DNA of 64,000 nucleotides, from assembly GCF_008386505.1 (NCBI RefSeq), contig NZ_VUNZ01000001.1, positions 62,001 to 126,000 of the forward strand, read 5' to 3'. Of the stretch, positions 53,162 through 61,732 are shown piece after piece; the first letter of the stretch is position 1; every line of letters starts with the position of its first letter. The notes beneath the pieces were generated by a model. It had not been told where the DNA came from and made no database searches. It saw nothing but the letters and a program-made list of their open reading frames with translations. This DNA is from Chryseobacterium sediminis (GTDB lineage Bacteria > Bacteroidota > Bacteroidia > Flavobacteriales > Weeksellaceae). The translations under genes and the position numbers were made by a program.

Positions 53162-53331
53162 AAAGAATCTGATACGTATAAATACTTAACGGCAGATTCA
53201 GTATTTATACGGATGTGCAGATGTGTTTTTATTTGGATATTTGTAATGTTAGCAAGACAAAACAGAGTTTTAACATTTTCAAAATGTTGAGAAAAAATTT
53301 ATAACCACGAAGACTTCATTTCAAACAAGAG

Positions 53332-53362
53332 AAAAGGCAGCCATTGGCTGCCTTTTGTTTTT
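53332..53362. terminator. Bidirectional intrinsic terminator
   Basis: AAAAGGCAGCC and GGCTGCCTTTT pair perfectly around ATT, with T-runs, between the convergent DUF1772 and rpe genes. Confidence 0.88.
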
Positions 53363-53378
53363 ATGATAAAGATAATGA

Positions 53379-54029
53379 TTAAATCTTTAGAAGCTCAATC
53401 GTTCTCTCAGGGCTTTCTGCCGAGAAAACAGCATTCCCCGCAACAAGAACATCAGCTCCGGCTTCAAAAAGCTTAGAGGCATTATCAAGATTCACTCCGC
53501 CATCAATTTCAATAAGTGCTGTAGAATTGTTGCTTAAGATCAGATCTTTGGTTTCAGCAATCTTTTTGTATGTGTTTTCAATGAATTTTTGTCCTCCAAA
53601 TCCTGGATTTACACTCATTAACAATACCAGATCAACATCTGCAATGATGTCTTCAAGCATTAATACCGGAGTGGAAGGGTTCAAAACGACACCCGCTTTT
53701 ACTCCTTTACTCTGAATGTGATGAATGGTTCTGTGAAGATGAGTACATGCTTCATAATGTACGGAAATAAGATCTGCACCATGATTGATGAATTCATCAA
53801 CATATTTCTCAGGTTCCACAATCATCAGGTGAACATCTACAAATTTTTTGGCATGCTGCTGGACTGTTTTCATTACCGGAAAACCAAATGAAATGTTGGG
53901 TACAAAACGGCCGTCCATTACATCAATGTGGAACCAGTCGGCCTGAGAATTGTTCAGCATTTCAATGTCTCTTTGCAGGTTCCCAAAGTCTGCAGATAAA
54001 AGGGATGGAGCAATAAGCTTCGTTTTCAT
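53379..54029 (-). CDS. rpe: Ribulose-phosphate 3-epimerase
   Basis: Interconverts ribulose 5-phosphate and xylulose 5-phosphate in the pentose phosphate pathway. The 216-residue TIM barrel shows P-S-L-L-S-A-D-F near residues 8-15, H-I-D-V-M-D-G-R-F-V-P-N near 34-45, V-H-L-M near 65-68, S-V-N-P-G-F-G-G-Q near 138-146 and E-I-D-G-G-V near 173-178, with both catalytic aspartates. A small membrane protein gene and the M42 peptidase gene follow upstream on the same strand. Confidence 0.96.
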   Translation of the reverse strand: MKTKLIAPSLLSADFGNLQRDIEMLNNSQADWFHIDVMDGRFVPNISFGFPVMKTVQQHAKKFVDVHLMIVEPEKYVDEFINHGADLISVHYEACTHLHRTIHHIQSKGVKAGVVLNPSTPVLMLEDIIADVDLVLLMSVNPGFGGQKFIENTYKKIAETKDLILSNNSTALIEIDGGVNLDNASKLFEAGADVLVAGNAVFSAESPERTIELLKI

Positions 54030-54055
54030 TTTTACTTTTTATACTTTTACTTTTA

Positions 54056-54355
54056 TTATCCTATTGAAAATGAACGGTCATGGGTGAAATAATAATTGGT
54101 TAGATATCCTATTATTAAAACCGCTTCTATGACAGATAACTTTTTATTGTTGATATTTCTGAGTAAAAACCTGTCGATCACAAGGAGTCCGGACAGGACC
54201 AAAAAGAAAATTACTTCTATCGTAATTCCTAAGCTTTCACTAGAATGGAATGTAAATAATTGATAAACAATTAAAGGAATTCCAAGCCCTATAAGTATAA
54301 TAAATATTACAGAGATAAAAGTTGGTTTTTTAATTAAATCAGAAATAAAGTTCAT
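54056..54355 (-). CDS. Unrecognised small membrane protein
   Basis: A 99-residue protein with three hydrophobic segments and a short polar tail. It begins M-N-F-I-S-D-L-I-K-K-P-T-F-I-S-V. No family recognised. Lies between rpe and the M42 peptidase gene, whose stop is two bases before its ATG, so all three may be one transcript. Confidence 0.7.
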   Translation of the reverse strand: MNFISDLIKKPTFISVIFIILIGLGIPLIVYQLFTFHSSESLGITIEVIFFLVLSGLLVIDRFLLRNINNKKLSVIEAVLIIGYLTNYYFTHDRSFSIG

Positions 54356-54357
54356 TT

Positions 54358-55431
54358 TTAATGATATTTCAGTTTCATTTCCGGTTTGATCTTAAGAACA
54401 GTTTCATAGATAAGTTTAATCACATTAGCTACATCTTCCTTAGACACCATTTCTACCGTAGTATGCATATAACGCAAAGGTAAGGAAATTAAAGCACTTG
54501 GTACCCCGCCGTTGGAATGGGCAAAAGCATCAGTATCAGTTCCTGTAGCTCTGCTTGCTGCTGCTCTCTGGAAAGGAATTTTTTTTGTTTTTGCCGTATC
54601 AATAATTAATTCTCTGATCGTGTGGTGAACACTTGGAGCGAAGAATACTACGGGCCCTGCACCACATTTTTGATCTCCTTCTTTCTTTTTTTCAATCATC
54701 GGAGTGGTAGTGTCGTGGGTAACATCCGTTACAATGGCAATATTCGGTTTGATGGTATCAGCAATCATATCTGCTCCATATAAACCTACTTCTTCCTGTA
54801 CAGAATTGGTAATATAAAGTCCGAATGGAATAGATTTTTTATTCTCTTTCAGAAGTCTTGCTACTTCAGCAATCATGAAACCTCCGATTCTGTTATCCAG
54901 CGCTCTGCAGACAAAATATCTGTCGTTCATTTCAAAGAACTCATCCGGATAAGTAATCATACATCCTACAAAGATTCCCATTTCTTCCACTTCTTTTTTG
55001 GAAGTAGCACCACAGTCGATGAAGATATTTTCGATTTTCGGAGTAGGCTCATTTTGGTTTGTTCTTGTATGAATGGCTGGCCATCCGAATACTCCTTTTA
55101 CAATCCCATTTTCTCCGTGAATATGGACAACTTTTGAAGGAGCGATCGTTTGATCAGAACCTCCGTTTCTTATAACGTAGATTAATCCGTCATCCGTAAT
55201 ATAATTGACATACCATGAAATTTCATCAGCATGTGCTTCAATCACTACCTTAAATTCAGCTTCCGGATTAATGATCCCATAGCAGGTTCCATAATGGTCA
55301 ACTTCTATTTTGTCAACATAGGGTCTGATGTAGTCCATCCAGACTTCCTGTCCTTTGTGTTCGTAACCTGTTGGAGATGATGTGTTTAAATATTTCTCTA
55401 AAAATTTCAAAGATTTCTTTTCAAATTTCAT
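54358..55431 (-). CDS. M42-family metallo-aminopeptidase
   Basis: A 357-residue cytosolic peptidase or endoglucanase-like M42 protein. Metal ligands are visible in E-A-H-A-D-E near 70, R-A-L-D-N-R near 178, the catalytic glutamate pair in S-V-Q-E-E-V-G near 213, V-T-D-V-T-H near 236 and the late P-L-R-Y-M-H-T near 324. Characterised relatives are tetrahedral aminopeptidases that finish peptide degradation; some are called endoglucanase M by tradition. Divergent from the DUF4294 gene. Confidence 0.92.
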   Translation of the reverse strand: MKFEKKSLKFLEKYLNTSSPTGYEHKGQEVWMDYIRPYVDKIEVDHYGTCYGIINPEAEFKVVIEAHADEISWYVNYITDDGLIYVIRNGGSDQTIAPSKVVHIHGENGIVKGVFGWPAIHTRTNQNEPTPKIENIFIDCGATSKKEVEEMGIFVGCMITYPDEFFEMNDRYFVCRALDNRIGGFMIAEVARLLKENKKSIPFGLYITNSVQEEVGLYGADMIADTIKPNIAIVTDVTHDTTTPMIEKKKEGDQKCGAGPVVFFAPSVHHTIRELIIDTAKTKKIPFQRAAASRATGTDTDAFAHSNGGVPSALISLPLRYMHTTVEMVSKEDVANVIKLIYETVLKIKPEMKLKYH

Positions 55432-55482
55432 AAAAAGGAATGATTTTTGCGTTCAATTTTTGTTCTTATAAGTGTAAAAATA

Positions 55483-56187
55483 ATGAATTTTAGTAAGATT
55501 ATCTGCCTTTTTATTTTCTTTTTTGGAGTCAGTGTTTTTGGCCAAAAGGATGGTGTAGTGGCAAAACCGCTCAATCAATATCCAGCTGAATCCTTGAAAA
55601 CGGATGAATTTGGCAATAAATATTATTATGACGAGCAGCAAAAAGTCAAGATTTATGAAATCAACGGCGAGCCTGTAGTTGTATTAGACGAGTTGGTTTT
55701 GGTTAATAAACCGAGATTTAATAATCAGCTGGATAAAAATTACTACTATTTTCTGAATAAAAAGCTGTACAGGGTATATCCGTTATTTGTTACCGCACTA
55801 CAGCAGTACAGAGATATTCAGAAAGACATGAATGATATGGATAGTAAAGCTAAAAGAAAATTTGTAAGAGAAAGACAGAATATGCTGGCAGATCAGTATG
55901 AAAAACAGCTGAGAGATCTTACCACTACCGAAGGGCAGGTTTTTGCAAAGCTGATGAATAGAGCTACCGGAAAAAATGTCTATGAAATCATCAAAGAATT
56001 GAGAGGCGGATGGAGTGCTTTCTGGTGGAATGTAAAAGGAAAAATGGCCGATATTGATCTGAAAGACCACTACGACCCACACAATAACAGAACGGATGAA
56101 TTTGTAGAATCATTGCTTCAGTCCAATTGGAATTCAGGGTATCTGCAGCCTTACCCGGGAGCAAGTGATTTTAAAGTCAAGAAATAA
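55483..56187 (+). CDS. Exported DUF4294 protein
   Basis: A 234-residue protein. The ATG at 55483 opens a signal peptide (M-N-F-S-K, hydrophobic core to V-F-G-Q); a TTG further upstream would disrupt it. The central domain with N-K-K-L-Y-R-V-Y-P-L-F-V-T-A-L, then a coiled-coil-like basic stretch (M-N-D-M-D-S-K-A-K-R-K-F-V-R-E) and G-W-S-A-F-W-W-N, matches DUF4294, a family of unknown function found mainly in Bacteroidota. Predicted periplasmic or outer-membrane associated. Confidence 0.85.
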   Translation: MNFSKIICLFIFFFGVSVFGQKDGVVAKPLNQYPAESLKTDEFGNKYYYDEQQKVKIYEINGEPVVVLDELVLVNKPRFNNQLDKNYYYFLNKKLYRVYPLFVTALQQYRDIQKDMNDMDSKAKRKFVRERQNMLADQYEKQLRDLTTTEGQVFAKLMNRATGKNVYEIIKELRGGWSAFWWNVKGKMADIDLKDHYDPHNNRTDEFVESLLQSNWNSGYLQPYPGASDFKVKK

Positions 56188-56190
56188 TAT

Positions 56191-56222
56191 AAATACCTGT
56201 AAGAAACTTACAGGTATTTTTC
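56191..56222. terminator. Bidirectional intrinsic terminator
   Basis: AATACCTGTAAG and CTTACAGGTATT pair perfectly around AAA, with T-runs on both strands. It overlaps the stop codon of the Nudix gene (56208-56210). Confidence 0.85.
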
Positions 56223-56624
56223 TTTTAATTTATCAAATACAATTTTATCTATCGGAAGAGGGAAAGGATTGTCTGGTCTGTCTATATCAATCCACTCTGT
56301 TTTTTCGATGCAGGGATCCATGATAATAAAATCTTCTTCATTCACGATATCTACTATATAATATATGGTAAGAAGCTGCTCGTTTTCTTTGAAGCGGGAA
56401 ACCAGAAAGTTTTCCTGAGTATAAAAATGTTCCAGGACATTGATCTGTACATTCAGTTCTTCATCAAACTCACGATGCAGGCATTCCAGGACCCCTTCAC
56501 CATATTCCAATCCGCCACCCGGAAATTTCATTAAAGGTTCGCCGGCATATTCTTCAAATAAAGTAAGAACTTGTTTGTCTTTTACCGCACACGCATACAC
56601 TCTAATGTTGATCTTATCTATCAT
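56208..56624 (-). CDS. Nudix hydrolase
   Basis: A 138-residue Nudix enzyme. The complete box G-x5-E-x7-R-E-x-x-E-E-x is seen in G-G-L-E-Y-G-E-G-V-L-E-C-L-H-R-E-F-D-E-E-L. I start at the ATG at 56622-56624 (M-I-D-K-I-N-I-R-V-Y); the longer frame adds a hydrophobic, AT-rich N-terminus that is probably untranslated. Hydrolyses a nucleoside diphosphate linked to another group; the substrate is unknown. Between the DUF4294 gene and mnmD, facing away from the latter's promoter. Confidence 0.88.
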   Translation of the reverse strand: MIDKINIRVYACAVKDKQVLTLFEEYAGEPLMKFPGGGLEYGEGVLECLHREFDEELNVQINVLEHFYTQENFLVSRFKENEQLLTIYYIVDIVNEEDFIIMDPCIEKTEWIDIDRPDNPFPLPIDKIVFDKLKEKYL

Positions 56625-56825
56625 ATATATAATGTATAATATTTGTATAGCTAATGTAAGGAATTTTGTTGAAAAACAGGATGAAAGGAGCATTAAGCTG
56701 GAAGTTTTATACTATCCGTTTTATTTTTAAAAATTTCCAATCAGCTTATCCTTATATAGTAGTTGAAAAAACTTAAATCTTTACAATGAGTAGAAACCTC
56801 CAACTTCCGTCTTCAAGCTTCCATC

Positions 56826-57500
56826 CTATAATTTGATAGCATTAATCATTTCTCTCTTTCCTGGGGGACCCTGTTTTTTTTCTACCTGAAAATTCAGTTC
56901 CTGAAGAATTCTTCTTACACTGCCTTTAGAAGAGTAGGTGGTTAATAATCCGTTAATGGCCATTTTGTCAGAAACCAGTTCAAATAGTGGCTTTTCCCAG
57001 AGGTCAGGCTGTACTCTGGCACCGAAACAATCGAAATAAACAAGATTGATTTTAGGCAAATCGATGTCTTTTAGGTCAAAAAAATCACATTCTATCTTTT
57101 TTAAGTTGAATCCACTAATGATTTCTACTGACTTTTCCCACTCTGCCAGATGAATTTTCTGATAAATATTTTTAAACTCAGGGTTGTCAAAATGTTCAAA
57201 GTAAGCCAAATCCTTAACTTCGGATTCATTTATGGGGTATTTTTCAAGCGAAAAATAATTGATGACATGATTTTTGTCAGTTTTTAAATATTCATTAATT
57301 GTTACTAAAACATTCAAACCTGTTCCAAAACCGAGTTCTAAAATATTAATTTCGCAATCATTTATTAAATTAAGTCCATTTTTAATAAACACATGTTCAG
57401 CTTCCTGAAGCGCTCCATGATGAGAATGGTAGTTTTCATTTAACTCATTGATAAACAATGTTTTACTACCGTCGTTTGTGGTCTTTATTTCTCTTTTCAA
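56826..57500 (-). CDS. mnmD: tRNA 5-methylaminomethyl-2-thiouridine methyltransferase (MnmD)
   Basis: A 224-residue SAM-dependent methyltransferase that completes the wobble-uridine modification mnm5s2U. Marks: T-N-D-G-S-K-T-L near residues 8-15, Y-H-S-H-H-G-A-L-Q-E-A near 24-34, the SAM loop E-L-G-F-G-T-G-L-N near 55-63, and V-Y-F-D-C-F-G-A-R near 147-155. It starts at TTG (57498-57500), the usual start point of homologues; no ATG is in frame nearby. MnmC in enterobacteria fuses this domain to an oxidoreductase; here it stands alone. Confidence 0.9.
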   Translation of the reverse strand: MKREIKTTNDGSKTLFINELNENYHSHHGALQEAEHVFIKNGLNLINDCEINILELGFGTGLNVLVTINEYLKTDKNHVINYFSLEKYPINESEVKDLAYFEHFDNPEFKNIYQKIHLAEWEKSVEIISGFNLKKIECDFFDLKDIDLPKINLVYFDCFGARVQPDLWEKPLFELVSDKMAINGLLTTYSSKGSVRRILQELNFQVEKKQGPPGKREMINAIKL

Positions 57501-57585
57501 GCTATTTTTTTGTCAAATTTACTCTAAAATTTTTATATTTAGAAAATTATGTTAAATTTGTAGAACATCGTAAAAATTTTAAAAA

Positions 57586-58656
57586 ATGATAATTCAAAAA
57601 ACTGAAAACTCCAGAATTTCTACATTTGACCCTAACGATTTTTCATTTGGTGGTACTTTCATAGATCATATGATTATATGTGAGTATGAAAATGGGAAAT
57701 GGGGTGATGTAAAATTAGTTCCTTACGGTCCGATTCCATTTACACCTGCCATGATGGGAGTAAACTATGGACAAGCTTGTTTTGAAGGTATGAAAGCCTA
57801 TAAAGACAAAGACGGGCAGGTTTTCCTTTTCAGGCCTGAAAAGAATTTTGAACGTATCAATAAGTCAGCAAAGCGTCTTGCTATGCCTGAGGTGACTGAA
57901 GAAATGTTTTTGGACGGATTAAAAGCGTTAGTAGATATTGATAGAGAGTGGATTCCACAGGGGGAAGGAATGTCTCTTTATATCAGACCATTGATCTTTG
58001 CTACGGAAGAAGCTTTGAAAGCGAGAGTATCTAATAAATATATGTTTGCAATCGTTGCAACACCAGCAAAGAGCTACTATTCTGAGCCGGTATCTGTAAA
58101 GATCTCTGATCACTATTCAAGAGCTGCAAACGGAGGAGTAGGTTCTGCAAAAGCTGCAGGTAACTATGCTGCTTCTTTCTATCCTACGCAATTGGCGATC
58201 GAAGAAGGATATGAGCAAATCATCTGGACAGATGATGCTACTCACGAATATTTTGAGGAAAGTGGTACAATGAACGTATTTGTAAGAATCAATGATACAA
58301 TCTATACACCTCCAACTTCTGAGAAAATCCTAGACGGAGTAACAAGAGACAGCTTTATCCAATTAGCTAAGAAAAGAGGAATCGAAGTAAAAGTAGAGCC
58401 AATTCCTGTGAAAACAGTTATTGAAGCGGTGAAGAACGGATCCCTTAAAGAAGTATGGGGAGTAGGTACAGCAGTAGTTACCACTCAGTTCCAGGCTTTA
58501 GGATATGAAGGTGAAAAACTAGAGCTTCCAAGATTATCTGACGAAGAAAGTTTCGCTGCTATTCTTAAGAAAGACCTGGTAGACCTGCAAAACAACCTTT
58601 CTGAAGATCCTTTCGGATGGAGAGTTGTGGTAGATCACGCTTTAGAAACAGTTTAA
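57586..58656 (+). CDS. ilvE: Branched-chain amino acid aminotransferase
   Basis: A 356-residue class IV PLP aminotransferase for Leu, Ile and Val. It shows Y-G-Q-A-C-F-E-G-M-K-A-Y near residues 60-71, F-R-P-E-K-N-F-E-R near 83-91, and the PLP-lysine region G-S-A-K-A-A-G-N-Y-A-A-S near 185-196. It is the eukaryote-like (BCAT) long form. Valine transamination by this enzyme feeds the catabolic operon at 12-18 kb, though the genes are far apart. A TAAATTTG -7 box lies at 57553-57560. Confidence 0.95.
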   Translation: MIIQKTENSRISTFDPNDFSFGGTFIDHMIICEYENGKWGDVKLVPYGPIPFTPAMMGVNYGQACFEGMKAYKDKDGQVFLFRPEKNFERINKSAKRLAMPEVTEEMFLDGLKALVDIDREWIPQGEGMSLYIRPLIFATEEALKARVSNKYMFAIVATPAKSYYSEPVSVKISDHYSRAANGGVGSAKAAGNYAASFYPTQLAIEEGYEQIIWTDDATHEYFEESGTMNVFVRINDTIYTPPTSEKILDGVTRDSFIQLAKKRGIEVKVEPIPVKTVIEAVKNGSLKEVWGVGTAVVTTQFQALGYEGEKLELPRLSDEESFAAILKKDLVDLQNNLSEDPFGWRVVVDHALETV

Positions 58657-58678
58657 TATTTTTTTAAATAACTATATA

Positions 58679-58707
58679 AAAGTCGGGTTTTTTCCCGGCT
58701 TTTTTTG
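58679..58707 (+). terminator. Intrinsic terminator after ilvE
   Basis: AGTCGGG pairs with CCCGGCT around TTTTTT, followed by seven T. Confidence 0.85.
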
Positions 58708-58851
58708 TATTTATGTATTCGTATAAAATGTATGAATGACATTATTCAGTAACTGGTTTTGTTTTATTAGCTTTGATGCATTCTTACATTCACATATTTC
58801 TGGGCCAAGTTTTGTAATTGATTCGCGAAATGTGTATTTTCGCAAAAGTTT

Positions 58852-59364
58852 ATGAAAAAAATACTCTTCATATCAGCCATAAGCCTGTTGAGCTGCAACA
58901 GAAATGCACAGACGGCGCATCCTCCTGTAGGAGGTGTTTTAAGCCAAAAAGATCTGGATGTTTCTAAAAACAGGATGAAAAATCTGAATGCCATAGAAAG
59001 AGGCCAGATTCAGGATTGGATCAATGGTCAGTCTGTGAAATTTTATCCTACGCAGCTTAATTACTGGGTAACAGCGGAAGGATATGACCAGAGAGAAAGA
59101 AGAAAAGATGAAACTTTGATTTCTTATTCTTATGATTTGTATGATTTTGATCAGACTAAAATATATGACCAGTCTTTTGAAAGAAGAGATGCCAGATTCG
59201 GGCACTTTGATGAACTGAGGGCAGTGGAGAACGCTTTGCGTTTTATACATGATGGAGAGGAAGTAACGCTTTTGGTGCCGTCTTCTTTGGCTTACGGAAC
59301 TTTCGGAGACGAAAAGAAAATAGATAACGACATTCCATTAATCATAAAATTAAAAGCGCTATAA
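58852..59364 (+). CDS. gldI: Gliding motility-associated FKBP-type peptidyl-prolyl isomerase lipoprotein
   Basis: A 170-residue lipoprotein (lipobox S-L-L-S-C, cysteine near residue 15) with a short FKBP-type domain: Y-S-Y-D-L-Y-D-F near 92-99, R-A-V-E-N-A-L-R near 124-131, V-P-S-S-L-A-Y-G near 143-150. It matches GldI, which folds gliding-motility/type IX secretion proteins in Flavobacterium. Three bases separate it from the next gene, a second PPIase lipoprotein, indicating one operon for folding at the periplasmic membrane side. Confidence 0.88.
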   Translation: MKKILFISAISLLSCNRNAQTAHPPVGGVLSQKDLDVSKNRMKNLNAIERGQIQDWINGQSVKFYPTQLNYWVTAEGYDQRERRKDETLISYSYDLYDFDQTKIYDQSFERRDARFGHFDELRAVENALRFIHDGEEVTLLVPSSLAYGTFGDEKKIDNDIPLIIKLKAL

Positions 59365-59367
59365 TAC

Positions 59368-60483
59368 ATGAAATTGTTTAACAAGAATATAATTCTGGCA
59401 GCGGCAAGTATCTCGCTGATGAGTTGTACCCCAATTTATAAAAAAATGAACGTAGACAAAGAAACTTACGAAGGTCTTAATGACGGGCTTTATGCCAATC
59501 TTCAAACTACAAAAGGTAACTTAATTGTAAAATTTGAAGACAAGAAAGCACCAGTAACTGTAGCCAACTTTATTGGTCTTGCAGAAGGGAAAATCGACAA
59601 CAAAGCTAAGGCTAAGGGAGTTCCTTATTATGACGGAACTATTTTCCACAGAGTAATCAAAGATTTCATGATCCAGGGGGGAGATCCTCAAGGAACTGGA
59701 GCAGGTGATCCGGGATATAAATTCGAGGACGAAAGAAACGACCTTAAGCATACAGGAAAAGGTATTCTTTCAATGGCAAACTCAGGGCCTAATACAAATG
59801 GTTCTCAGTTTTTCATCACTGAAGTAGCTACACCTTGGTTAGATGGAAAACACACTATCTTTGGAAAAGTAGTAAAAGGTAATGATGTGATTGATGCTAT
59901 TGCTAACGTTGAAAAAGGAGCGCAGGATAAGCCTAAAACAGATATCGTTTTAGAAAAAGTTTCTGTTTTCAGTAAAGGTGATGAGTACAAGCATTACGAT
60001 GCAGCTAAGACTTTCAGCGAAGGAAAAGCTAAAATCGCAGAAAACAATAAAGCTTTTTTGGCTAAAGAAGAAGCTGAAAGAAAGAAAAAAGAAGAAGAAT
60101 TCAAAGCTAACCAGGAGAAATTAGTTGAAAACCTAAAAGCTGGTATGCAAAAAACTGAATCAGGTCTTTACTATAAAATTACAAAAACAGCTGACGGTAA
60201 AGCACCAAAAGCTGGTGATAATGTATCTGTACACTATGCAGGTAAACTGGTAGACGGAACTGAGTTCGATTCTTCATTCAAAAGAAATGAGCCAATTGAA
60301 ATTCCAATCGGAATGGGAAGAGTAATCAAAGGATGGGATGAAGGTATCCTATTATTGAAAGAAGGTGAAACTGCTACATTATTGATCCCGCCGGCAATGG
60401 CTTACGGAGAAAGAGGAGCAGGAGGAGTGATCCCGCCAAATTCTTGGTTAGTTTTCGATGTTGAGCTTGTAAAAGTAAAATAA
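59368..60483 (+). CDS. Cyclophilin-FKBP fusion peptidyl-prolyl isomerase lipoprotein
   Basis: A 371-residue lipoprotein (lipobox S-L-M-S-C, cysteine near 20) joining two unrelated PPIase families. Residues ~43-205 are a cyclophilin (F-H-R-V-I-K-D-F-M-I-Q-G-G-D-P near 93-107, N-G-S-Q-F-F-I near 145-151, H-T-I-F-G near 164-168). A charged K/E-rich coiled linker (~210-255) leads to an FKBP domain (~275-371) with V-H-Y-A-G-K-L-V-D-G-T-E-F-D-S-S and A-Y-G-E-R-G-A-G. Both active sites look intact. Follows gldI directly. Confidence 0.95.
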   Translation: MKLFNKNIILAAASISLMSCTPIYKKMNVDKETYEGLNDGLYANLQTTKGNLIVKFEDKKAPVTVANFIGLAEGKIDNKAKAKGVPYYDGTIFHRVIKDFMIQGGDPQGTGAGDPGYKFEDERNDLKHTGKGILSMANSGPNTNGSQFFITEVATPWLDGKHTIFGKVVKGNDVIDAIANVEKGAQDKPKTDIVLEKVSVFSKGDEYKHYDAAKTFSEGKAKIAENNKAFLAKEEAERKKKEEEFKANQEKLVENLKAGMQKTESGLYYKITKTADGKAPKAGDNVSVHYAGKLVDGTEFDSSFKRNEPIEIPIGMGRVIKGWDEGILLLKEGETATLLIPPAMAYGERGAGGVIPPNSWLVFDVELVKVK

Positions 60484-60504
60484 TTGAATACTCAAAATAT
60501 TATT

Positions 60505-60535
60505 AAAAGCCGTCCGAAAGGATGGCTTTTTTTAT
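60505..60535 (+). terminator. Intrinsic terminator
   Basis: AAAAGCCGTCC pairs with GGATGGCTTTT (one wobble) around GAAA, followed by TTTATTT; ends the gldI/PPIase operon. Confidence 0.85.
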
Positions 60536-60639
60536 TTAGCTCGAATACATTCTGTAACGATCTGTGTAAAGGTTGCGACACATTTTAATAGTTTTTCCAG
60601 TAAAAAAATAATCTTAAAATTTGTAATAACCATTAAATA

Positions 60640-61215
60640 ATGAAAACCAAATCATTTCTTTTTCTGTTCATTCTGCTGTCGTTTATGGCTTTTTCGCAGG
60701 CTAAGGCAAATCCTGACGATGCAGCAATAAAAAAATCACTTACTTATTTTGTAAACAGTATTCAATCTAAACAGATAGATCAGGCAGTAAGCTGTATATA
60801 TCCAAAATTCTTCACCATCATTTCAAAAGAGCAGATGACGCAGATTTTAAACATGACTTACAATAATCCATTCATGAAAATTGAAGTACAGGATTTGAAG
60901 TTTGGAAATCTTGAAAAACCTGAACTCATTACCGGCGAATATTTTTCTATTACCCATTATTTTTTGAAACTGAAATGTAATGTCAGTTCATTAAATGAGG
61001 ATATGAAAAAGAAAATGAACAGCGCTTTAACAGCCAAATATGGCGCAAATAATGTAAAATATTTAGCCAGCGAAGGCTCATATCTCATTAACGCTAATAT
61101 GAAAGCATGTGCTGTTTCAAAAGATAAAAAGTCATGGAAATTTGTTATTCTTGAAAAGGAATATAAAAAAGAACTGGTGAAAATCTTACCGAAGAAAATT
61201 CTTGATAAATTTTAA
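60640..61215 (+). CDS. Exported protein of unknown function
   Basis: A 191-residue protein with a signal peptide (M-K-T-K-S-F-L-F-L-F, cleavage near A-F-S-Q). The mature part (S-L-T-Y-F-V-N-S-I-Q-S-K-Q-I-D-Q-A-V, later T-G-E-Y-F-S-I-T-H-Y-F) has the alternating pattern of an NTF2/SnoaL-like fold, but I cannot name a family. No lipobox or membrane segment otherwise. Single gene. Confidence 0.75.
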   Translation: MKTKSFLFLFILLSFMAFSQAKANPDDAAIKKSLTYFVNSIQSKQIDQAVSCIYPKFFTIISKEQMTQILNMTYNNPFMKIEVQDLKFGNLEKPELITGEYFSITHYFLKLKCNVSSLNEDMKKKMNSALTAKYGANNVKYLASEGSYLINANMKACAVSKDKKSWKFVILEKEYKKELVKILPKKILDKF

Positions 61216-61294
61216 AAGGTTAAGCTGTAAGCATCGACTTTTGTATTACAATAATGCCGTCTTGAAAAAGGCGTTTTTTTGTTTCCTATAAATA

Positions 61295-61340
61295 CCGTAA
61301 AAATACGGATTTCGGTAAGGCTTTATTACTTCTATCTTTA
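61295..61340 (+). promoter_or_regulatory. CCGTA-N4-TACGG operator and -7 box, copy 1
   Basis: The palindrome CCGTAAAAATACGG (61295-61308) ends 24 bases before TATCTTTA (61333-61340), a near-match to TAnnTTTG. No TTG is at -33, and the palindrome centre would be near -42, the position of an activator that contacts RNA polymerase directly. Confidence 0.6.
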
Positions 61341-61371
61341 TCCTGCACTTATAAGAAACAAAATAGAAAAT

Positions 61372-61593
61372 ATGTTTGATCTGAATTACGACCTCATAAA
61401 AAAAGAAATTGAGTCAGAAATGTGTGAAGAACACGGTCTGCACCCGGAACTGATTAAAACAGATGAAGGCTTCGGAATAAAAGCCTGCTGTGAACCTTTC
61501 AGAGAAAAGATGGTTGAGAAATCCGGAAATATGATCGAAGAAGAAACCAAAAAGGCCCTTGAAGAAATGATGAAGGATCTGTTTAAAGAATAA
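61372..61593 (+). CDS. Unrecognised small cytosolic protein with paired cysteines
   Basis: A 73-residue acidic protein. I use the ATG at 61372 because the -7 box and palindrome lie just upstream; a longer frame from 61279 would run through them. It has C at about residue 18 and a C-C pair near 39-40 (K-A-C-C-E-P-F), followed by a helical acidic tail (E-E-E-T-K-K-A-L-E-E-M-M). No family recognised. Shares its operator with the OLD nuclease gene downstream, so the two may be co-regulated. Confidence 0.7.
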   Translation: MFDLNYDLIKKEIESEMCEEHGLHPELIKTDEGFGIKACCEPFREKMVEKSGNMIEEETKKALEEMMKDLFKE

Positions 61594-61627
61594 GTTTTTA
61601 CGATGTTAAGATAACTTTGTTATCACG

Positions 61628-61657
61628 AGCTGCTCCGGAGGGGGTGGCTTTTTTGTT
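61628..61657 (+). terminator. Intrinsic terminator
   Basis: AGCTGCTCC and GGGGTGGCT form nine pairs (with three G-U wobbles) around GGAG, followed by TTTTTTGTT. It ends the 73-residue gene before operator copy 2. Confidence 0.7.
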
Positions 61658-61664
61658 GGAAATA

Positions 61665-61710
61665 CCGTAGAAATACGGATTTAGTATGATGCTAAATAGA
61701 AGTAAATTTG
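61665..61710 (+). promoter_or_regulatory. CCGTA-N4-TACGG operator and -7 box, copy 2
   Basis: CCGTAGAAATACGG (61665-61678) ends exactly 24 bases before a perfect TAAATTTG (61703-61710), repeating the geometry of copy 1; again no TTG at -33. The flanking sequence AATACCGTA and ATACGGATTT is also shared. Confidence 0.7.
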
Positions 61711-61732
61711 ATTATAATTATATACTGCAACT

